The notes under the pieces were generated by a model. The model did not search any database. It was given only the letters and a program-made list of their open reading frames with translations, and had not been told where the DNA came from. From the NCBI GenBank assembly GCA_964036155.1, contig OZ038423.1:74105249-74169248 (forward strand): a stretch of 64,000 nucleotides of DNA, read 5' to 3'. Positions 57,136-64,000 of this stretch are shown piece by piece (the first letter of the stretch is position 1; each line of letters begins with the position of its first letter). The DNA comes from Diploscapter coronatus. Lineage: Eukaryota > Nematoda > Chromadorea > Rhabditida > Rhabditidae. The translations under genes and the position numbers were made by a program.

Positions 57136-60100
57136 TCAATATTGGAAGTCGTTTGTTGATTCTCTAGCACTGCTCAAATTGGTGGCCTTCGAATTTGCTA
57201 TCATTGCATTTGAAGACGGTACTATAATTGATGGAATGATGGGTTTCTTCTTCAAGCCCAGAAGTCGAAGAACGCCTGTTCTTATTGTGCGGTTCAAGCT
57301 GATGTAGATTACTGCAGGAGCACCTAAATATTATTTTATAGTGGATTTAGTTTTGTGGGAATTTTCTTAGTTCTTACCATGCCCAGCCTGCCAAGTCAGT
57401 TCAGCAACAATAATCAGCCACTCTGGAACGGGTATGAATTGCATCATCACATAATTGACTGATGCTATCATATTGATCATACACATCAGAGTTGACTGGA
57501 TAAAAATCTAAAATTTTGAATTTATTTTCACGCGCACAGGTAATTTGAAACGAATCATGAGGAAGTGATAGTCAAAATCGGGGATGTGCGAAGTCCGTAA
57601 GATTGGGAACCTGACTTGACTTTGGACTTCCAAATTTTCCAAAATCCGGACTCAAACTTGATTTTGACTCGCTAGCGAATCAAGTCAAGGCCAAGTCCGA
57701 GTCCGAAGTCAAGTCCGCACGCACATCCCTGATCAAAAGCAATACACTTCTCATATTTACTGCCTTGTATAATCTATTATATATTGTCTTTTATCAAACT
57801 TGTTGAAAATAAATGATTGCCCAAGACAAACCGAGCGGGCCTATTAGATGCAGTGCTTACGGATTTATGAGATCGAAATGTCGCTGCAGATGAGGCTCTT
57901 CGAGCTTTCAGATAAAGTGCAACGCACAGAAATCCATAAAGAAAACATGTCAGAAACACGATACTGAGGTTGTTGATTGAATTAGGCACATTCGCATACT
58001 GAAATTAATGATGCAAAAATTCTACATATGAAGACATGAAAATGAGTCATACCAGCATCGGATCGCTATTGTTGAAAAGGAACGGATCGAAGAACCAAGC
58101 TTGATATTTTGACGAAAATACAGTCGCGGGAGTGAAGAAGAAGAAATAACTGCCGTACAGAATTGGAACTATCAGGATTATGTTGGTGCGGTATCTGAAG
58201 ATGATTTCTCTGTATGAGCAAGATGTTGATTATTATTCAAATAATAAATTTATCCATTTTATCATGGATATCCTAGATGCGAGGATATTTTCAGGGCTCG
58301 ATAAGCATAAAACGTTTTAAAATCTACCTATCCTTTACCTGCAAATGCTCTATCACAACACAATCGAGTTTTATCGTTACGTAGTAAGAGTACCTAAGAC
58401 AAGCAGGTGTGTGTATATGTGTGGCTAATATTTTCAAAAATCTTAATCCTAAGACGAACTGAGTCTCCGTCGCTCCAATCCAGAGAGCATTCTACTAGCA
58501 GCTAGACTATAGGACCATGCGAAATAGATGCTAGCTAGCCTGACTTATGGCATGCACACCCAACTATTAGATGATTTACAAATAATGCTGGAAATTATAA
58601 ACCTACCCCTTGAAGGACATTTTTCCCCATGACGGATGCAATATGTCAAGAACTCGATTGATAACGAGAATCAGACAGGTCATGCAGGAAGCACACCACG
58701 CAGCTAAAGTCCTTTCATTTTGTTGCAAATCTTTATCAGTGCTTTTTGGGAACCTACACCCCCTTGTATATCACACCCTCTTTTTATTAGTCTCTCACAA
58801 AAATAGTGAGGTATACAAGAGGTGTGGTTCTCAGAAGGGGCTCCTACTATTCGTCACTGATAAGTCGCGGTCACGTTTACTATTGTCACGAATAAGTGTT
58901 AACCTACCCACCCAAATCCTAAAACCTATCCGATGATAAATAGTAAACGCGACTTATTAGCGACAAGTAGAATGAGCCCCAGGAGGCCCTTTATCCGAAC
59001 TTACCCACTGCCAAAGAGCCAACCGAGTACATTATACTTGGATGGGTGCAGAAAACAGCTCCTTCGATCAGAAAATATCCAGAAATTATCGAGCCAGCAG
59101 CTAAATTTGAATATTTTAACAAGTGGTTTATTGTTTTCTTGCTTCCGTTTATCTACCGTCTTGATAAGAATAGTTGATGGTTTAAAACATTGAATAATGC
59201 TTCATCCTCATTCATTTCTAGCTTTTTTTCACTTTTATAAGGGCATAATTCAAAAATATGACGGAACGCTGACAAAAATTTCCTGAGAAAATAGGCATTG
59301 AATATCAGGGACGCTACGGAATTTCGTTTCGTTTCAAATTTCAATCTGCGACGTCCCTGTTGGATACTGTATCCTATATGTGTTGACAATTCTTCTAATG
59401 GAGCGAGTCATGACGATTTAGCTCACTTTCAGAAGAATTGTATGAATCGTAAGCATTCGAGGTAGGAAACTTGCATCAGAGTTCAAGAAAATTTTGAATC
59501 ATATCTGAGTCAAAAACTTTCTTTCAACCCTCGCATGGTCTAATCTCTTTTATAATATATTTTGAAAGAAATGTAGTCACAACTGAATAAGAAAAAAGGA
59601 TTTACATCTTGTTGGAACCTACAGACACTACTGTATTTTTCTAGTCTGGTAAAAGTGATTCTTGAAATTATTCTATATCCTGGTTTTCTGCAATGTCACA
59701 CGCACACAGGAATTGTAGGCAAACATTTGTTCTTCAATCACCAACCTAATTCCAAAATGTTTCTATCCATTTAATTTATTGTAGCTACATGAAAAAGGAA
59801 TTCCGAAACTATGGCCGTGTACAAGGAATAATCCCAGAAAACGGTTAAGCTCATGGGAACAAAGTTGAACCGCTCACCACGTGAGATTGAAATGAACTTT
59901 GAGTTTTGGAACAGGTATCATAATTTGGCGATTTGTAAATACCTTGACGTTATAGTGTGCGCAAATAACCTAAAAAGTGGATACGACTATATGTCAGTAG
60001 CCTATTATCTAGTGGTTATGATTGATGTGACCAAAATTTCTTCTTTTGTTCATGACAGTGACTGTCTGAACCAAACTTTACCAAGTGTCTTGAGATTTGA

Positions 60101-61123
60101 GGATTAGAGCAGTCTATAAGATCTAACTCCCTCGTAGACGAAATGTAGACTTCTTTAGTGGAAGGCGTTTATTGAAGTTGTAGTGTGGTGAAGATCATCG
60201 TCTGTACACGAGATTGACTGGGGTGTGGGGGAATTGGTATTTATGTGTTTGGGAGAGGAGAGGATAAGATTCGAATTTGGTATCGCTGGAGCCGCGTTGC
60301 CAACTTGTCAAAAGATTTCCACCATGCCATTATGCCATTATTTTAAAGGTTTACAGATTGGTCATGCTTGCATTTAATAAGGGCGACTTCAGTGACTCTT
60401 TAATGGACAAAACAAGAACATCCAAGCATTTTTGATATTTTCAAAAATTTTCATCTCAATCTTTGGTTACCCGTCCTCAAACTGCACTTACAAATTGCAC
60501 AGAGGTCGATAACTCCGAGAAGGAACATGATTTTATAGCAGGACAGATGGATTAGCTCTTTGGATGCGATCACGATCAGGCACATGGTGTAAATGATCTG
60601 AAACACGCATAGACACTAGTTTTTATCCTTCTAAAGATGTTTAATAATTTCTCAATTTTCAAAATTTCATTAATTTTCGTTGATTCAAGTCAAACAATTT
60701 ACCACGATGATGATACCGTACGCCATTGTGAATGCACCACTAATTGGATGCTTTTCTCCATTCATTTCTGCCCACTCTTCTGGAGTATGAGCACTAAAAC
60801 GATTATTATTTTTTCTTCTTGATAGGCTCGAGAATTACCGGTAAAAAATTTGGTCTAACTTTCTCTCGTTGGGCTTAGAATTCAACGATAGAAAATTCTG
60901 AACCTTGAATGCCATTCGCTCTTTAAATATCTTTGAATTGAGAATTTGAGTTTTGGCATTCAACTAACAATTTTTTTATCTAGTTTTGCACAAGATGAAC
61001 TTTGATAAATAGTCATTAACATCGTTTTAACTGTAAGACTACGTAATGAAAATGGAAATGCCCAAACCTGCAATTATAGAGGGGATTGTTCTGAATACCG
61101 CCAAGTCTGATCACCGATTCCAT
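57136..61123 (-). CDS. SRT-family 7-TM chemoreceptor
   Basis: Nematode serpentine receptor class T (Srg superfamily), a candidate odorant or pheromone receptor in sensory neurons. Nine exons (61068-61123, 60703-60793, 60492-60597, 59005-59100, 58607-58703, 58053-58194, 57861-57998, 57378-57507, 57136-57323) sum to 1044 bases, 347 residues, the normal family length. Family marks: NPLYNCSAHTPEEW at the N-terminus, AYGIIIVQIIYTMCLIVIAS (TM1), YKIMFLLGVIDLCA (TM2), AAWCASCMTCLILVINRVLD (TM3, with the NR that replaces DRY), LHPSWGKM, ILIVPILYGSYFFFFTPATV (TM4), FLTCFLYGFLCVAL (TM5), MIASVNYVMMQFIPVP (TM6) and WQAGHGAPAVIYISLNRTIR (TM7). It appears intact. The intron at 58704-59004 is almost wholly two foldback elements. 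No paralogue lies in this window. Confidence 0.9.
57577..57733. repeat. Foldback element in SRT intron
   Basis: The ends GGGGATGTGCG and CGCACATCCCT are inverted. The interior repeats AAGTCCG/CGGACTT units in both orientations. Length is about 157 bases. Related AAGTCGAAGT-type text occurs at 35495-35570. Confidence 0.65.
58743..58835. repeat. Foldback element (left of a pair) in SRT intron
   Basis: Left arm TTGGGAACCTACACCCCCTT and reversed right arm TTCTGAGAACCACACCTCTT both continue into GTATA.CAC. The loop is about 30 bases. Confidence 0.65.
58834..58982. repeat. Foldback element (right of a pair) in SRT intron
   Basis: Left arm GGGGCTCCTACTATTCGTCA, then CTGATAAGTCGCG. Reversed right arm GGGGCTCATTCTACTTGTCG, then CTAATAAGTCGCG, then GTTTACTAT shared by both arms. 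It begins where the previous foldback ends. Confidence 0.7.
59307..59442. repeat. Two small hairpins in the longest SRT intron
   Basis: CAGGGACGCTACGG faces CTGCGACGTCCCTG (about 59308-59357). ACAATTCTTCT faces AGAAGAATTGT (about 59385-59442). Confidence 0.45.
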
Positions 61124-63208
61124 TAAGAAGTTTTTTTCGCCTAAACTATAGTAATCACAAACATAGAATTCTATAAATCATTGTGAAAGAATAATGATGA
61201 TAATGCTCAGTGTTAAGCTAAATATTCGAATTATCGCGGATGTAAGCAACTCTCTGACTTACTTCTCTAACCCACGAAACTCCGCCCCGGTGCTCTCTCA
61301 TTGGTATATAAAGTGCCGACCGGCCCCTTCCCTCAATCTCAATCCTATCTCTCCAGTTGTCCCGTACACCTTATACTGTTGTATTGAATAAGTAATAAAG
61401 TGTATCAAGCTATCCCTGAGTAGTTCGGTTTTACTGTCCAATCAGTAAACGAAGGATAATTCTTCTTGCTCAGGGCAATTTGTAAGCCTCGTGATATTGC
61501 AACATCATGACATGCAAAAACAATGTGGCAAAAGGGCCTTCAACCTATCCTATACTATTTATCATGTTACCAATGTCATGAATTTTACAAATGACTCATT
61601 CTCAGCTAAATTGAAACAGTTATTGCTAGAAATATATCTCAATGACAGAAGGGTGCTACGAAAGTTCGCAGGTTCACACTTTGACGAAATAGTATGCGGA
61701 AAGTGGAGTGCCTATCTTTAGACCCTACCCTAACCCTATACTCTATCCCAAAGTGCGAACTTCGTAACCACCATAACAGAACTTAAAACTTCTGACACTG
61801 CAATATCAACCAGGCTATGAGTTATTTCAGCCAGTTTTCTTTTCTCTATTCTATAATATTGATGAGAGATTTTAAAATTCGTCACCAGTGTCACGATTTT
61901 AAGCTCTGCTCAATGAGTAAAGGTTGAAGGGTCTTTATCATAAAAGTATTTATTAAAGCTGATATTCTGCAGCTGTTGAAAGTTTTAAGAGTGCGAACGA
62001 AAAGTTCGAAATTTATATGTTGACAAACAATTGGCTCTTTCATTATTGTAGTCGCTCTTTGCCGAGTGTCCACAGGTTATAATACATTGAGCATTTGGAT
62101 AACATTGGGGTTATTCTACAAATAAATTATGTGAGATAAAATATATAAGAGTTACATGAATCAAAATTATTACATCTTCTTTTTTAGTATTTTTGTAAAG
62201 TGTCTGCCTGTGTGTCCGAGCTTATTTCTAATCACCTGTCTATCATACCCTCATGTATAATACACCGTTGAATAGGTCTTCTGTTGTGGTCTGTGCAACG
62301 TAACTTTTCCGAAGACTTTTGACCTAAGTTTTGGGTATTTAGAATCAAAACTGTAACATGCTAATTTTGACAGCGAAACTTGCAAATCGCTTGGGGAGTC
62401 ATTACCGACAGTCTTCGCTACTTCGCTGATGAGCTCTTGCCCTCTTTACTCACTTTACTATTTTATCTAAATTAAGAGCCATTCCATGAATAACTGTAAC
62501 AAGGGTCCGGATAATGGCAAAAGTGTCCTGAATCCGAACTAAACCCACATGAGTGGATGCGCCCATGGATCTTAATCATAAAAAATGAAAATTAGGTCAC
62601 GTCCCCTAAAGTAGATAGGACTAAATGGGGGTTGAAAATCGTCATTTTCGCGATTTGACCACCGACGGGAGGTACAAAGAAAACTTTTTTGCTATAAGAG
62701 ATTTTCGAAAAAATTCCAAGTGATTCGAACTCGATTCAGAAAAATTTTCGCCCTTATATATTTCAATAAAGCCTATATTATATTTTGCACAATACAAGCT
62801 TCCATTGATAAACGACAATATTGAAGAAACCGTTATTTGGCCAATGACATCTTCGTATGATGCTAATGATTGATTAAAAAATTGTATCACGTTCAAGCTA
62901 GAATCAGCTTTCATGAATTAATGTGCTATCACGTATTTGTGAACATTGATCATATTATAATTGCCATATAATGTTATTGATAAAAACTAATATTTCGCCC
63001 ACAACAACTTCAATGCAAAATGATTCACTAACAGACAAAAGTTACGGAAAGTATCAATTATACCCGTTTCCTAGGTGCATCTTCAGTTCTGCAGTACCAA
63101 GCAATTATCATGAAGAGATTTAAATATGAGCTCGGTTCAATTCTTCATTGCTGGTTTTACACGTTTATCTAAGTTTCTGCAGCTAGAGTCATTTTCCTGT
63201 ATTTAGTT
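61124..63208. other. 2.1 kb without a supported gene; LTR-like segment inside
   Basis: At 61250-61440 a GC-richer stretch carries TATATAA (61306-61312), then a pyrimidine-rich segment and AATAAA (61394-61399): the promoter plus poly(A)-signal order of a retrotransposon LTR. No TG...CA boundaries or target duplication could be fixed. The 45-bp repeat copy 2 lies at 62717-62761. A 90-codon open frame (62642-62914, minus) has no splice or family support. Confidence 0.4.
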
Positions 63209-63890
63209 ATGGAAGACGATCCTCCTTGGGCTACTAGATGTAGTAGGATATTAGATAAATATGGTTTGGATATGGATGGAACTCGATTATCTAAATTAAC
63301 TCTTTGCGAGTGTTTGCAAAAGTAAGTTACTATTGATTAATTTATACAAAGATGTTCAAGAATCCAGAGAAAAATGGTCTGAATATACATATCGTATCTT
63401 TGACTTTCTCTCTCGTCTTAACACTAGTTCTCTCTTTCTGACCTAAAATTAGCGACTGTATTTGCATAGATGAAGACAACTTGGATTCATCACGACATGA
63501 TTCATACTAGATGGGAGTCAAATCTTAGCTGCCACTGAGTATAAATTGGTGTTACTACTTTTCAAGATGATTTTTTCACATTCAAGATGCGTTGTAATTT
63601 TTCCAGATAGTCTAGACTAAGTTTCAAAATATTAAACAGGGATATCAAATTGACAATGTTGCAGAGTCCATCAAAAGTTGGATGAAAATGATATTTATGA
63701 CTATCACGAGGCGTACTATTACGACTCGATGTTCATTGATTGTCGACCGTATTATTTCACGCGACCCATAGAATTGGCTATCAGTAAATATATCACTCTA
63801 TTAACCATTGGTTTTCTTCTAATTCATGCAGCATTTATCATTTCAATAATTGGAACTCGTAAAAGCGATAAAGAAGTTGAAATATTCTAG
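63209..63890 (+). CDS. Small single-pass membrane protein, unrecognised
   Basis: Exons 63209-63321 and 63665-63890 (TAG) give 112 residues. An N-terminal cytosolic-like part (MEDDPPWATRCSRILDKYG), a tyrosine-rich acidic segment (DENDIYDYHEAYYYDSMF), then one strong hydrophobic helix (YITLLTIGFLLIHAAFIISI) and a short basic-acidic tail ending KEVEIF. There is no signal peptide. The splice junction (CAAAA|GTAAG ... TTGCAG|AGTCC) is good. I do not recognise a family. It could be a species-restricted gene, or the 3' exons of something longer whose 5' exons I missed. Confidence 0.55.
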
Positions 63891-64000
63891 TATTGAATTA
63901 CAATTATTAAGTTTAGCACGTTTACTTCAACTATATGCTATATCTTGAGACAGCATCGTTAATCCTGACAGTTTTCTCATATCTTATGAATTATGATATG

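Noticed and set aside
62642..62914. 90-codon minus-strand frame as a lectin-like paralogue
   Set aside because: Only a vague resemblance (SLYCAKYNIG) to the lectin exon at 55815-55906, with no splice context.
1..64000. CRISPR arrays, prophage or bacterial operons
   Set aside because: Intron-rich genes with animal families throughout; no regularly spaced repeats.

Overview
The window is nuclear DNA of a rhabditid (clade V type) nematode, probably outside the genus Caenorhabditis. AT-rich DNA carries genes split by many short introns with a TTTTCAG-like acceptor. Several first exons sit directly behind such an acceptor, as expected for spliced-leader trans-splicing. The families include nematode specialities: a DB-module protein, an SRT chemoreceptor and a C-type lectin receptor. 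From memory, the orthologues of most conserved genes here lie on C. elegans chromosome II.

Layout. 1-1155 (+): 3' end of a selenocysteine lyase/cysteine desulfurase-like gene. 1880-22027 (-): a tightly packed same-strand series. In transcription order it is TRIAP1/Mdm35-like, Mediator subunit MED10, a mitochondrial ribosomal mL43-like protein, an unrecognised gene, a charged-protein gene that is either a separate cistron or the N-terminal part of the next, and biotin-protein ligase (bpl-1). Short spacing suggests an operon. 22671-45657 (+): a Rictor orthologue (TORC2 subunit) in about 35 exons. One of its introns, inside a conserved block, is 11.4 kb long and contains a complete antisense gene for a secreted Q/P/Y-rich DB-module protein. 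47526-51681 (+): an R3HDM4-like R3H protein. From about 52 kb the landscape changes to a degenerate intron-bearing tRNA-Thr, foldback repeats, a membrane C-type lectin with a tyrosine-motif tail, a retroposon 3' end, an SRT chemoreceptor, an LTR-like segment and a small membrane protein.

Most interesting pattern. The 9-mer TATGTTTCA (or its complement) occurs 22 times by hand count, 11 per strand. Every copy lies in an intron or between genes, and all fall between 2.5 and 49.2 kb; none is in the last 15 kb. About one copy would be expected by chance. It closely matches the CTGTTTCA core of the nematode piRNA (21U-RNA) promoter. I propose that the conserved gene half of the window is a dispersed array of autonomous intronic piRNA loci, the non-clustered arrangement described in nematodes such as Pristionchus, and that it stops where the arm-like, receptor-rich DNA begins.

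All exon joins were made by eye from splice signals, reading phase and recalled family sequences, so boundaries may be off by a base or two. For ten genes the summed exons keep one open frame; Rictor sums 1 base short of a whole number of codons.
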